Virus record (IMG/VR): IMGVR_UViG_3300046517_002304 | Span: 186,001 to 250,000 of that record | Reading direction: 5' to 3' (one strand) | DNA: 64,000 nucleotides | DNA from: a virus | Shown here: one piece after another, positions 1 through 8,566 of the stretch | How the letters are laid out: the number at the start of each line of letters is the position of its first letter | How positions within the stretch are numbered: position 1 is the first letter of the stretch | Program-made: the position numbers and the translations under genes | Notes under the pieces: model-generated | What the model was told of the DNA's origin: nothing | Seen by the model: only the letters and a program-made list of their open reading frames with translations | The model's database searches: none

Positions 1-750
1 CCCGTCGCCAGATGTATTATATGGTAGAGATTCTGGTATTGTATACATAAAATCATTGACTGCATTTCTAAGCGCGTCAGATAACCCTGCTCTCCCATCG
101 GTCATACGATTAATCGCTACGCCCATTTGTTCCGCAAGACGAGAAATAAGATTACTTTTACTTAAGTCATCTCCAGTTTCAACCAAAGCATCTTTTATTA
201 GTTCTTCGTGTTGTAGCGCGCTAAGGATTGCCATGGTATCGCCAAATGCTTCGTGAAACGCCGCAGTTTCTAAACATTGAACATTCCATAGGTCTGGACG
301 AACTCCGTCTAATATAGCATGGCCAAGCTCGTGCGCGACAATGTCAGGTGACTCACAAGTATAGACTGTTTTGCCGTCTTTGTCTTTATCATAGAAAAAC
401 TTTAAAGCTTGACGATCATAATAAGCATTAAATTGAACGCCTGCGCGAGGGAATACACTCAAGTTATTTATAGACGACCAACGATGCAGAGCGTGCATTA
501 AATTAGGTTGAACAAATCCAAGAGTAAAGGCTAGAGTAGAATATACCTGCATAACTTGTGGGTCATTTTTATCACCGACGAGCGTAAAGACTGGGCACGG
601 ATTAGGAAGGTTAGGAATATTAATCTTAACTTTTTCTGGAACCGATGGATCATCTAGAATATAATCAAAGTCCGAACCAATTGTTGGATTCATTGATTTT
701 ACATTTGATTGTCGGTTAAAAAAATTGCCTAAGAATTTAAAGAATTGCAT
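1..750 (-). CDS. Zinc metalloprotease, gluzincin (thermolysin-like) type, 3' end outside window
   Basis: The gene reads leftward and runs off the window edge; 250 codons are visible from the ATG at 750. The translation holds HELGH at residues 140-144 and FHEAFGD at 165-171, so H140, H144 and E167 would bind zinc and E141 would be catalytic. An HExxH followed about 25 residues later by ExxxD is the thermolysin/M4 (gluzincin) arrangement. There is no signal peptide. The N-terminus (MQFFKFLGN) is a weak relative of the capsid-targeting-like peptide found on other proteins here. An ATAAATAT stretch lies about 30 bases upstream of the ATG. Protease identity is fairly sure; the substrate is unknown, and a virion or injected role is inference. 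Confidence 0.8.
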   Translation of the reverse strand, partial: MQFFKFLGNFFNRQSNVKSMNPTIGSDFDYILDDPSVPEKVKINIPNLPNPCPVFTLVGDKNDPQVMQVYSTLAFTLGFVQPNLMHALHRWSSINNLSVFPRAGVQFNAYYDRQALKFFYDKDKDGKTVYTCESPDIVAHELGHAILDGVRPDLWNVQCLETAAFHEAFGDTMAILSALQHEELIKDALVETGDDLSKSNLISRLAEQMGVAINRMTDGRAGLSDALRNAVNDFMYTIPESLPYNTSGDG

Positions 751-801
751 ATTATTTTTTCCATAAGTGTATTATAGAATATTTATTCAATCAAGTCTTA
801 A

Positions 802-1857
802 TTAACTTGTAGCAGCAGTAAATTCCGCAATTTGGGCGGGCTTTTTAAACTGAGATGCTACTGCTCTAAGAACCGTCATCCATTCAGGGCTTCCTTTAGG
901 CAGCGCTCTCCAGTCATCAATCGTCATCATAGTCCCACGGGGGGCCTTTGGATCAATGTATCTTTTTGCTATATGAACAATGTACTTATTAATTATTGCT
1001 TCTTTTGGCGTCATTGTGCCTGGCGCTGGGGGCGGAGCCGGGCCTGTTGGAGTTGCCCCTTTTGCTATTTCATCGTCTATTCTTTGAGCTTCTTGTTCTA
1101 CTATTGCATTATTACCTATATCATAATGATGCGTAAGATGCTGAACAAAGTCTAGGGCGCTTTCTGGTCTGCCTCCCATTGCTCCCATTTCCGCTCTATA
1201 GGTTGCATATAATTTTTTAAGCATGCTTTGCCAAGGAGCGGATTTACGCAAATATAGAGAGATGATAAATATTGACAGCAAATCTCTAATTGCCTTGTCT
1301 TTTGGCTTCCATCTAGCCCTTTTTTCAAATCCATCAATTATGAACTGATGCTCCGCTTTATCCTTGCTTGATGCATGCGGAGTATGGGTCTTAGGCGGTG
1401 TTGGAACTTGACGATGCTGTTCCCAGTTATCATCTAAAGTATTGTTAATAACCTGCGGATCATGAACTCCGGGAGGGAATCGGTATATCTTTGGATTTAA
1501 ATCATGTGCTTGTACATACAATCCAATTAATTCTCTTGGATTAAATTGATGCTGATTTACTTTATTGATACTATTTGTTAAGTCAATTAGGGTTTTATCT
1601 GGAATAATTTGATTTAAAGCCAAGGACTTTACGACATTAGTAAGATTTTTCTTAGCAAATAGGTCGGCTTTGTTCCACTTAACATTATGCTCACTTTGCA
1701 AAAACTTTATAAACTCATCCGCCGCTTTATTAAAATCTGCATCTGTAGGCTTGCCTTGTGTAATTCCCTGCATCATTCCTTGTGCGAATTGATTCACACC
1801 AGATAAGAATCCAGCTTCATCGTACTGATTGCTCCACTCTTTAAACCTTAATGCCAT
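802..1857 (-). CDS. Putative capsid-targeted internal protein, unknown function
   Basis: No recognised domain; about 351 residues. The N-terminus MALRFKEWSNQ matches the recurrent F-K-x-W peptide proposed here as a capsid-targeting signal. An in-frame ATG at 1863 overlaps the TAAATA promoter-like box (1863-1868), so a transcript started from that box would lack it; I chose the ATG at 1857. A Pro/Ala-rich linker lies around residues 265-285 and a basic Lys/Arg stretch near 180-190. Divergent from the gene at 1894. A virion protein is the best guess. Confidence 0.75.
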   Translation of the reverse strand: MALRFKEWSNQYDEAGFLSGVNQFAQGMMQGITQGKPTDADFNKAADEFIKFLQSEHNVKWNKADLFAKKNLTNVVKSLALNQIIPDKTLIDLTNSINKVNQHQFNPRELIGLYVQAHDLNPKIYRFPPGVHDPQVINNTLDDNWEQHRQVPTPPKTHTPHASSKDKAEHQFIIDGFEKRARWKPKDKAIRDLLSIFIISLYLRKSAPWQSMLKKLYATYRAEMGAMGGRPESALDFVQHLTHHYDIGNNAIVEQEAQRIDDEIAKGATPTGPAPPPAPGTMTPKEAIINKYIVHIAKRYIDPKAPRGTMMTIDDWRALPKGSPEWMTVLRAVASQFKKPAQIAEFTAATS

Positions 1858-1862
1858 AAACA

Positions 1863-1868
1863 TATTTA
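1863..1868 (-). promoter_or_regulatory. T4-late-type promoter box (TAAATA)
   Basis: CTCTAAATA on the minus strand ends 5 bases before the ATG at 1857. It resembles the T4 late -10 element TATAAATA recognised by gp55; the predicted RNA start would fall at or next to the start codon. Confidence 0.55.
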
Positions 1869-1893
1869 GAGTTTGGCACGATATTATTAGTAT

Positions 1894-2280
1894 ATGGAAA
1901 GAAAAGAATTAGTCATTAGTCATCATATGTTTTTGACGCAAAAACAAAGGTATAGCTTATCCGAAGATGACACCACCCTTGAAGTTAGCGGAAGTAGTCT
2001 GGGCGTATGGAAAAAGGGCACTAAAACAAATGAGCCAGCAGAGGCGGTAGAGTGTAAGTATAAAATAACAAACAACATTTCTAGGCCCATTTTACAAGTT
2101 GACGGCGAAAATTATAAAATTGCATTGCCTGATTATGAGTCTAGGGCAGGATTACTCAATCCAAAAGACGGAGGGTTTAAAGGATTTCAATTTGCTTATA
2201 AAGAAGTGAATGAAAACTACGATTCTACTCATTATATCATAATTAATGACTATGATGAAATGATTGCGTCAAAAATCTAG
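1894..2280 (+). CDS. Hypothetical protein, 128 aa
   Basis: Not recognised. A small soluble protein rich in charged and polar residues, with no signal peptide or membrane segment. It starts 36 bases from the divergent gene at 1857. No Shine-Dalgarno is visible; the ATG is preceded by ATTAGTAT, which also precedes the gene at 62423. Intact ORF in a tightly packed region, so likely a real gene. Confidence 0.6.
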   Translation: MERKELVISHHMFLTQKQRYSLSEDDTTLEVSGSSLGVWKKGTKTNEPAEAVECKYKITNNISRPILQVDGENYKIALPDYESRAGLLNPKDGGFKGFQFAYKEVNENYDSTHYIIINDYDEMIASKI

Positions 2281-2316
2281 ATATATCTGATGCTTTAACA
2301 AGGAGTCAGAATATCA

Positions 2317-2754
2317 ATGTCAGTATCATTTAGCAATAATCAGGCAACATTAATCGTTGGGTCGCCTAATGCTCCATCAGTACAGGCCGCAGGCCGTTTA
2401 ACTGCAAAAACTAGCTCACAAGCATCCGTAGCAACATATACCGTTGGGTCGGCGGATGGATCTTTTGAAGTATCTGCAAACGTTTTGGTGACGGCATCAA
2501 GTAGCCATGCCTTTACCATTACCTGCGCATATACTGATGAAGGAAGCACTTCTAGAACGCTAACCATGTGCTTTACATTGGTGGCTGGCGGAACTTTGGT
2601 TACGTCTGTCGCAAACGCAAACGGAACAGTTCCATATATGGGAATTACTCAGCATATCAGATGCAAGGCTGCAACAGCCATTACTATAGCTACTACTGGC
2701 ACCTTTGGCAGCGTAACGTACAACGTAGAAGGTGTAATTAAGCAAACGGCCTGA
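2317..2754 (+). CDS. Hypothetical Ser/Thr/Ala-rich beta protein, possible virion decoration
   Basis: 145 residues, rich in Ser, Thr, Ala, Val and Gly with alternating hydrophobic residues, typical of a beta-sandwich surface protein. A strong Shine-Dalgarno (AAGGAG) lies about 13 bases before the ATG, suggesting high expression. No signal peptide or catalytic motif. The composition resembles phage head-decoration or fibre-tip proteins, but that role is inference from composition only. Confidence 0.6.
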   Translation: MSVSFSNNQATLIVGSPNAPSVQAAGRLTAKTSSQASVATYTVGSADGSFEVSANVLVTASSSHAFTITCAYTDEGSTSRTLTMCFTLVAGGTLVTSVANANGTVPYMGITQHIRCKAATAITIATTGTFGSVTYNVEGVIKQTA

Positions 2755-2792
2755 AATTAACGGCTATAAAAATTATCCTGTATTAAATTCCA

Positions 2793-2802
2793 TAAATAAA
2801 TA
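2793..2802 (+). promoter_or_regulatory. Possible T4-late-type promoter, doubled TAAATAAATA
   Basis: Two overlapping TAAATA boxes lie 24-33 bases upstream of the ATG at 2826. Spacing would give a short leader of about 15-20 bases carrying a weak AGG ribosome site. Confidence 0.35.
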
Positions 2803-2825
2803 AGACCCTTATTTTAGGCAATTAC

Positions 2826-3731
2826 ATGAAAAAACTACATCTATCCATTGCTTTAGCGTTAATTGCTCTATTCAGCTTTGCATCGCTTGCACCCACTCCG
2901 GTATACGGAAGAAGTACGACAGATAAGCCAGCCGCAACTGCACAGGCTCCCGCTGGAGCTAAGCCTGTAGCTTTAACCGATGATACTGTCATTAAATATT
3001 TGGAAGCGTCTGTGATGATATTAAAAACAGACAATCTACAGCAGGGATGGATGGGAAGTGGTACTGTCTTATATCAAGACATGGATTGGGCATATGTTTT
3101 AACTTGCGCTCATTTATTTGATGATGCAAATCAAAAAGAGTGTGGCATACGATTCTTCTACAAAAATGGAGCGAAGCTTGATAAATCATTAATTTATAAA
3201 GCAGAAATACTTGGAATGAGCCATAAGGAAGATTTATGCTTTATAAGGTTTAAGGCGGACTATGATATTCCTCACTTTAGAATAGCGCCTAGGGATTGGA
3301 CTGCTGATAAAGGTGATTTAATTGTTTCTTGCGGCTTTGACCAGAGAGAAGGGAAGCTAGCAGCCTACAATACGTATTTTGATAAATATGAAGTTTGGAA
3401 TATGGGGCAGTTTAAGTGTGATAAATGCGGGCAAGTCCATTCTTATGAAAAAAGTTTATTTATTATTTCTGCACCAGGATATCGTCATGGTCGTTCTGGA
3501 GGCGGAAGTTTTAGCAAAGAAGGCTATATGATTGGCGTTTGCAGTAGAGGGTCTGAAATTGAGTTCGGCACAGGTAACGGCGGAAGTATTAAGGTGGCAG
3601 ATATTCATGATTATGCCAAGAAGCTAGGATTAGAATTTGTGCTGGATGGCAAAACTAAAACCTTAAGAGAGTCAACCGTCCAAACTAAAAACGGAGAAGT
3701 GCCTGGTTCGGATTATATTCCGGTTCCCTAA
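2826..3731 (+). CDS. Secreted trypsin-like (chymotrypsin-fold) serine protease
   Basis: 301 residues. Residues 1-28 form a Sec signal peptide (MKK, hydrophobic core, cleavage near VYG), followed by a low-complexity Ala/Pro/Thr linker to about 50. Catalytic signatures: H96 in LTCAHLF, D136 in HKEDLCF and S224 in GRSGGGSF, in the order H-D-S of family S1 proteases. An insertion around 198-205 holds CDKCGQVH. The closing tail is short and polar. The C-terminus overlaps the convergent nuclease gene by 4 bases. An exported protease is unusual for a phage; it could act in the periplasm or outside the cell on receptors, rival phage or peptidoglycan-associated proteins (inference). Confidence 0.82.
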   Translation: MKKLHLSIALALIALFSFASLAPTPVYGRSTTDKPAATAQAPAGAKPVALTDDTVIKYLEASVMILKTDNLQQGWMGSGTVLYQDMDWAYVLTCAHLFDDANQKECGIRFFYKNGAKLDKSLIYKAEILGMSHKEDLCFIRFKADYDIPHFRIAPRDWTADKGDLIVSCGFDQREGKLAAYNTYFDKYEVWNMGQFKCDKCGQVHSYEKSLFIISAPGYRHGRSGGGSFSKEGYMIGVCSRGSEIEFGTGNGGSIKVADIHDYAKKLGLEFVLDGKTKTLRESTVQTKNGEVPGSDYIPVP

Positions 3732-4477
3732 AGAACATTTAAGGGTGAGTTCTGGAAGTAAGAACATAAACTTTTATACTCGCACAATCCGCAATGATCC
3801 CCAACTGTTCCTACAACTGTATCTGGATTGGACTCCATAACTTCGTTGTAAACCTTAAGCAGTTTCTTGGGCACATTCTCTAGTGTTTGTTTACTAAACT
3901 TAGCAGAAATAAGGCTTCCACCTTGCAGATAATAAAGTCCTGCTTTAATCTTACTTGGATCTACATTATACATCTCTGAAACCACCCATGTATAACACAT
4001 TAGTTGTAGGTCATTTACCACCGTCTGCATAGTTTTGCGAAACTTGCCTTCTTTGGTGGTTTTAAAATCTAAAATCCAGTATTCGTCATTTCTCTTAATA
4101 ATCATATCCATAAAGCCGACAACAAATTTATTGTGCGGGGCGTCTAAGTCCTTTTTAAATGGCACTTCAATCTCAGCATCTGTACCTATCTTTTTTGACA
4201 GCACCATGAATTGCTTTAAGTCCTTTGGCAATTGTTGGGCATAATGATACGGCAGTGGATTCTCGGTAGTCATTACTTCTTTTGAAATATCATTAATATT
4301 CATCATACCTTTATGCTTGGTATAAAGTTCAATGACCTTATGAACTATTTTTCCATATCTAAACCAGATTTGTTCGGGAATTGGGCTAGGTGTCTTGAGG
4401 TGATATTTTAACTTGTATTTGTATTTACATTGTTCAATAGTCCCAACTCTGCTGACGCTGATATGTTCTATATTCAT
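3728..4477 (-). CDS. PD-(D/E)XK exonuclease with Fe-S cluster, RecB/Cas4/AddB-like
   Basis: 249 residues. The RecB-family nuclease motifs are complete: H46 in GKIVHKV, D124 in GFMDMI and D137-x-K139 in LDFKTT, which coordinate metal and cut DNA. Four cysteines, C17 near the start and C229/C232/C238 at the end (CGLCEYKSLC), match the 4Fe-4S clamp of Cas4 and AddB nucleases. It lies back to back with the primase operon at 4574, so a role in phage DNA replication, recombination or host DNA degradation is likely. There are no CRISPR genes nearby, so an adaptation role is not supported. Family assignment is strong. Confidence 0.85.
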   Translation of the reverse strand: MNIEHISVSRVGTIEQCKYKYKLKYHLKTPSPIPEQIWFRYGKIVHKVIELYTKHKGMMNINDISKEVMTTENPLPYHYAQQLPKDLKQFMVLSKKIGTDAEIEVPFKKDLDAPHNKFVVGFMDMIIKRNDEYWILDFKTTKEGKFRKTMQTVVNDLQLMCYTWVVSEMYNVDPSKIKAGLYYLQGGSLISAKFSKQTLENVPKKLLKVYNEVMESNPDTVVGTVGDHCGLCEYKSLCSYFQNSPLNVL

Positions 4478-4573
4478 ATTGATTTATCGGTTAATAAGAA
4501 AAAATAATTTAAGCCTCAATAGAAATTAGCATTTATACGATAAATTATCATCTGGACCTATTATTGGTGAAGC

Positions 4574-5212
4574 ATGAAGATAAAAGAAGTATTTGATTAT
4601 TTAAAGTCATTGAGCCTTCAGAGCGAGCTAGAGTCACGCATTAAGGCATTCCATGCTCTATGCTCACAGCCGGTCACCGGTAGTCCCGCCGAAGGACTCT
4701 TGCATAATGCTCTTGGTGGCGTAGGCGTTAAAACATCGTGGACTCCTATGAGTCATGCACAAGAAAAAGATATGGTTTTTGAAATAGGCGAAAACAAAGT
4801 TAACGTATCCCAAAAAGGATGTAAAGAGAGTCGCACTAGAATATCTTTTAGCAGTTATCGTACGACTTCAGCAGAACTACTGGAACAAAAACTAGACTTA
4901 ATTGAAAAATTAGATGCCAATCTTCACATGATGTTTGTATTCGCAAGAATGCATACCGGCAAAAACCCGCTGCCTGATTACTACAAGATTTATCTTATTA
5001 ATCCTCATTATTTAAATCCAAAAAAATTCAAGTGGAAAGAAGAAAGAGATGCAGACGGCGTGATTAAAGGATTTCATACTTACACGAATGATTTAAATAT
5101 CAATATGGGTATTGTTCAGAAAATGAGCGGACAACTTTGGGTTGATATCGCTAAGTCCAATTTAGAGAAACATCCAGATATGATTCTTGAATTAATGGAA
5201 ATTAAGATTTAA
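4574..5212 (+). CDS. Hypothetical protein, possible restriction-endonuclease-like fold
   Basis: 212 residues, unrecognised by full length. Residues 38-82 contain an acidic helix (E40), D66 followed by a beta strand and Q80-K81 in NVSQKG, which loosely recalls the PD-(D/E)XK core of type II restriction enzymes, but the canonical acidic residue two before the lysine is a serine. It ends in the same base where the primase ATG begins (TAATG), so the two are translationally coupled and may work together. The nuclease idea is weak. Confidence 0.65.
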   Translation: MKIKEVFDYLKSLSLQSELESRIKAFHALCSQPVTGSPAEGLLHNALGGVGVKTSWTPMSHAQEKDMVFEIGENKVNVSQKGCKESRTRISFSSYRTTSAELLEQKLDLIEKLDANLHMMFVFARMHTGKNPLPDYYKIYLINPHYLNPKKFKWKEERDADGVIKGFHTYTNDLNINMGIVQKMSGQLWVDIAKSNLEKHPDMILELMEIKI

Positions 5213-6204
5213 TGAAATCTGTTAATCATAATACGTTTGTATCCTGGTTGGAGAAGCACTTCGATGTTATCAAGGAACGAGGTCCACAACTTCAAGTTAA
5301 TTCCTTTTTTCATGAAGATAAAAACTTCAAACTTTATTGTAATACAGACAAGAACTGCTATCATTGTTGGTTGTCTAGTGAGTCCGGATCTCTTTTTAAA
5401 CTTGTGTCTATAGTAGAAAAATGCTCATATAAAGAAGCAATGCAAATTTTGGGGGTTGAATCTGAAATTCATAACCTACATGAAAAAGTCAAAGAGCTAT
5501 ATAAAAAGAAAAAAGAGACTCCTATTGACCAAGTAGTAAAACAAATAGGCTTACCAGATGGCGCTTCTAAAATTTCGGATTTATCTAACGACAACCCTTT
5601 TAAGATAAAAGCCATAAAGTATCTTAGCACCAGAAAGATTGATTGCGGGGATTTGTATATCGGGTGCTTCGGCCCAGCGACAGACCGTATTATTATTCCA
5701 TATTATAACAAGAACGGAGCGCTGCTTTACTGGAATGCCAGAACAATTGTTGGGCATCCGCAGAAATACATGTTCCCGCTTAATGACGGAACAGGCAAAG
5801 GAGATTTTCTTTATTTCCCCGTTCATAAAAACGAAAGCAAGATTTATATTACAGAAGGTGAGTTTAACGCAATTACACTTTCGCAGATGGGATTTTTTTC
5901 GGCGTCAACTGGCGGAAAACAAGCGACAGAAAAGCAAATAAGACTACTGAAAAATTATGATGTAGTGGTTTGTTACGATAATGATAAGCCTGGCCGTATC
6001 GGCACATGTAAGGTCGCGAAAGAGCTGATATCAGATAGATTCGGCAGGCAAGTAAACTATGTGCTTCCGCCTAAAGATGTCAACGACTGGAATGATATGC
6101 TGAAGGACGGCAATCTAGAATTAGTTAAAAATTATATTTTATCTAATGAAAAAAGATTTAGCGAGGGGTACTTCAAAGTAGATTACTATATGGATTTTTG
6201 TTAG
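5212..6204 (+). CDS. DNA primase, CHC2-type zinc finger plus TOPRIM
   Basis: 330 residues, close to the size of T4 gp61 primase. The N-terminus has a zinc-binding set (H43 then C54, C60 and C63 in YCNTDKNCYHC). The TOPRIM domain shows the catalytic glutamate in ITEGEFNA and the acidic metal site in CYDNDKPGR. It makes RNA primers for lagging-strand synthesis with the replicative helicase, which is not in this window. The ATG overlaps the stop codon of the upstream gene. Confident family call. Confidence 0.88.
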   Translation: MKSVNHNTFVSWLEKHFDVIKERGPQLQVNSFFHEDKNFKLYCNTDKNCYHCWLSSESGSLFKLVSIVEKCSYKEAMQILGVESEIHNLHEKVKELYKKKKETPIDQVVKQIGLPDGASKISDLSNDNPFKIKAIKYLSTRKIDCGDLYIGCFGPATDRIIIPYYNKNGALLYWNARTIVGHPQKYMFPLNDGTGKGDFLYFPVHKNESKIYITEGEFNAITLSQMGFFSASTGGKQATEKQIRLLKNYDVVVCYDNDKPGRIGTCKVAKELISDRFGRQVNYVLPPKDVNDWNDMLKDGNLELVKNYILSNEKRFSEGYFKVDYYMDFC

Positions 6205-6737
6205 ATCTTCTTTAATCCGTCAAGAAAATTAAAGAGCGGTTCATCGGTATAATCCCAAAAGCCAGAATTGGGCACGCCTTCAATTGATTCAAAATATCTC
6301 ATTGTTTGTTCACTTAGAATGTATGCCCATGCTGTTTCAACCGTAGCAGGATCAGTATAAGCATGTACTAGCTTGCGTACATGGTAATTAAAGCTTCCTC
6401 TACCGTAAAACGACTTTAGTTTATCTAAAAGCAAAATAGCATCAGGATTGGTTATGGTTAACATGTAACCGACTACTATATCTTTGCCGGATACTTTAAT
6501 TAAAGAGTAACTATTGGGGGTATACGAAATTACGCCTAATTTGCCGAATATAAATGCTGGCTTTATATCATAAGAGAAATCTGATAGCTCAGTTTTAAAA
6601 AGACGTGTCCCAGGTTTTAATTCACATGCTAAAAAAAATCTATTAATTTTTCGTATTTGTTTCTCGCCGCTTGACTTTCCGAGACTAAATCTGTTATTGT
6701 TCAAATCAGTTCTCCTGGTACTATGATATTTAATCAT
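6201..6737 (-). CDS. Possible gamma-glutamylcyclotransferase-like protein
   Basis: 178 residues. The pattern of a beta strand (IFGKLGVI), an AWAYIL strand and a closing GVPNSGFWDY segment is reminiscent of the AIG2/gamma-glutamylcyclotransferase fold, but the usual YGTL signature is not clear, so this is a guess. The ATG at 6737 has only a weak ribosome site. An in-frame TTG at 6704 has AGGAG 7 bases upstream and may be the true start, which would also free the opposite-strand start at 6736. Confidence 0.6.
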   Translation of the reverse strand: MIKYHSTRRTDLNNNRFSLGKSSGEKQIRKINRFFLACELKPGTRLFKTELSDFSYDIKPAFIFGKLGVISYTPNSYSLIKVSGKDIVVGYMLTITNPDAILLLDKLKSFYGRGSFNYHVRKLVHAYTDPATVETAWAYILSEQTMRYFESIEGVPNSGFWDYTDEPLFNFLDGLKKI

Positions 6738-7023
6738 GAACCTGAACTATTTTGTTAACAAAATTTGTACCATCCTTACAGTATCAGTAAATTTAGACAA
6801 TCTATCTAAAATGCAAGTCGCAAATATCTTTACTGGAATAGTTGAAGATGTGAGCGATTATGGTGTTTTAATGCGAGCAATGAATGGAAAAAAGTCATTA
6901 TTTTTCCGCGATCACATCGTTGGAATATTAGAAGAAGAAGTAGTGCAAAAGCAGGAAATACCTAAGCCTGTACCACAACCGCTGTCCATTGACTCCTTAA
7001 ACGATATGCTTCTTAAACGTTAA
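6736..7023 (+). CDS. Hypothetical small protein, possibly Sm-like fold
   Basis: 95 residues. Residues 28-65 alternate hydrophobic and polar residues (FTGIVEDVSDYGVLM, then FFRDHIVGI) in a way that recalls Sm/Lsm-like beta barrels. The tail is Pro/Gln-rich. The ATG lies in CATG, sharing bases with the possible start of the opposite gene at 6737. Function unknown. Confidence 0.55.
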   Translation: MNLNYFVNKICTILTVSVNLDNLSKMQVANIFTGIVEDVSDYGVLMRAMNGKKSLFFRDHIVGILEEEVVQKQEIPKPVPQPLSIDSLNDMLLKR

Positions 7024-7267
7024 GATTTTCTGGTGGAGCGTACTCGCCAAACTTCTTAATGTTTAGTAAACACATGTCAAACTTAGAGCAAAGTGAATCA
7101 AAGTATTCAAAGTATAGCTTTTCAAATTCTTTAACTTCTGTTTCTTTGATGTCAAAGTAAACCGTTCGGCCCTTCTTGCCCACAAATTTATATCCGTGCA
7201 TATTGAGCCATGCGGCAATACCTAAATCGGATATTTGTTTTCTAACTTGCTTTTCTGTATCTGTCAT
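7013..7267 (-). CDS. Small hypothetical protein downstream of actin-like gene
   Basis: 84 residues, with an N-terminal helical part (possible DNA-binding helices) and a mixed alpha/beta C-terminus. It lies 15 bases downstream of the actin-like ATPase gene and is preceded by a purine-rich AGAAAGAAAGAA ribosome site, so it is probably co-transcribed with it. It could be an adaptor or regulator of the filament, but no ParR-type motif is recognised. Its end overlaps the convergent gene at 7023 by 11 bases. Confidence 0.65.
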   Translation of the reverse strand: MTDTEKQVRKQISDLGIAAWLNMHGYKFVGKKGRTVYFDIKETEVKEFEKLYFEYFDSLCSKFDMCLLNIKKFGEYAPPENLNV

Positions 7268-7282
7268 TTTCTTTCTTTCTCT

Positions 7283-8293
7283 TTATAAAACACTATTTTC
7301 GGCAGCAATTAAAGCGCCCTTGGCAACAGTAAGTAAGGTGTCTTTAGGCTTTTTAATCGCCCCAATGTTCATTGGAACCTTGTTCTCAATTAAAATTTCC
7401 TTAAACCAATCTTCAAAACCGTTAGGCGAACTAGTTCCACCGCTAAGCACAATATCAACTGGTTCATCCATGTTAAATTTACCATTGTTATCAGCAATTC
7501 CCTTTTTAATTCCGGCCACTGTCTTTTCTATCATAATACGATATTGCGTCATGATAGACCTTTCCACACTAGTTGTAGGCGACTTGGTTAAGTCAATTTT
7601 TGTCTTTTCTCTGTTAATAACGATTGGGCTTTCATTTGTTGCCTTGGCAGACATTTCGTCAATCCAGTCGCCAGAATTTGATATAGAGAAGCTAAAGACA
7701 GGCGTCCCATATACCGCATAACAAACATTGGACATTCCGGCACCATGACTACTGGCTAGACCAGTAAACTTCTTATCTTCTAATTCAGCAAATATAATGC
7801 AAAGCGCCTCATTAACGGCCTGTGGAAGAACCACTTTGTTGTTAACATTATATTTCTTAAAAATTGAATCTAGTATCTTCTGATGGTAATCGGCATCGGA
7901 AAAAGAATTAACGGCGTTGGCCGGAACAGTATAGGCTAAGGTGGCCTTATCTTCATTTACCTCGCCGATAAGACGATGCAACATTGCGCCTAATATAAAA
8001 AATGCTTCTTTTTCCTTAGGGTTAAGACATCCGCCTTGCATTGGTCGCTTTAACTGAATCTCGCTCATAGAATAGGCTAAGTTTAAGCTAGCCTCCCCGA
8101 TTGCAAAGGCAACTTTTTCCTTCTCAATCAGAGGAACCCCTGACTTCTTTAACATATTAAACATATACCTGTTATTAAGCGGTAATTCTACGAATGCGTT
8201 AATATCTTTGGTATACTCAATTTCATTATTTGCATTTCTCTTTGCGCAAACTAACGTGTAAGTTCCAACATCTAGTCCAATACAATTATTCAT
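7283..8293 (-). CDS. Actin-like ATPase (ParM/MreB/Hsp70 superfamily)
   Basis: 336 residues, the size of ParM (320) and bacterial actin-like proteins. Phosphate-1 loop at residues 5-14 (IGLDVGTYTL), a phosphate-2-like loop SSHGAGMSNV near 185, and the adenosine motif VLSGGTSSPNGF near 288-300. Family members polymerise with ATP to push plasmids or phage DNA, or to position virions. The 64-residue gene upstream (5-base gap) and the 84-residue gene downstream form an operon-like cassette as in parM/parR pairs, though neither partner is recognised. Superfamily membership is strong; segregation function is inference. Confidence 0.82.
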   Translation of the reverse strand: MNNCIGLDVGTYTLVCAKRNANNEIEYTKDINAFVELPLNNRYMFNMLKKSGVPLIEKEKVAFAIGEASLNLAYSMSEIQLKRPMQGGCLNPKEKEAFFILGAMLHRLIGEVNEDKATLAYTVPANAVNSFSDADYHQKILDSIFKKYNVNNKVVLPQAVNEALCIIFAELEDKKFTGLASSHGAGMSNVCYAVYGTPVFSFSISNSGDWIDEMSAKATNESPIVINREKTKIDLTKSPTTSVERSIMTQYRIMIEKTVAGIKKGIADNNGKFNMDEPVDIVLSGGTSSPNGFEDWFKEILIENKVPMNIGAIKKPKDTLLTVAKGALIAAENSVL

Positions 8294-8298
8294 TCAAT

Positions 8299-8493
8299 TC
8301 ATTCCTTCTTTAATTCTACAACTTTGCCTATTTCAATATCTGGAATCTCTAAGTCCCAAGGGACTTCTTTATTCTCAACATTGATGCCAATTTTTCCATC
8401 TTGATCTAGCGTAATTGTAAGATTAAGGTTTATTGTTATTTCGCCTTGCTGCGTCTTAGTGATTACGCTAACTGGTTTGGTTAAATGTGCCAT
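8299..8493 (-). CDS. Small acidic hypothetical protein upstream of actin-like gene
   Basis: 64 residues, mostly alternating beta-type sequence (ITINLNLTITLDQDG), acidic, no membrane segment. It sits 5 bases before the actin-like gene and is almost certainly in the same transcript. The position is that of an adaptor in filament operons, but the sequence gives no direct support. Confidence 0.6.
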   Translation of the reverse strand: MAHLTKPVSVITKTQQGEITINLNLTITLDQDGKIGINVENKEVPWDLEIPDIEIGKVVELKKE

Positions 8494-8566
8494 ATTTCAA
8501 TATAGTAAAAAGTTATTTTTTTTATAGAGTTCTTCAAATAAGACATCTATAAACACTAACTTATTA

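Noticed and set aside
3728-4477. Cas4 from a phage CRISPR system
   Set aside because: The Fe-S RecB-type motifs also fit AddB/RecB-like replication nucleases; no cas1, cas2 or repeat array is present.
4574-5212. Type II restriction endonuclease
   Set aside because: Only a partial match to the PD-(D/E)XK core; the key acidic residue before the lysine is Ser. No paired methyltransferase is adjacent.
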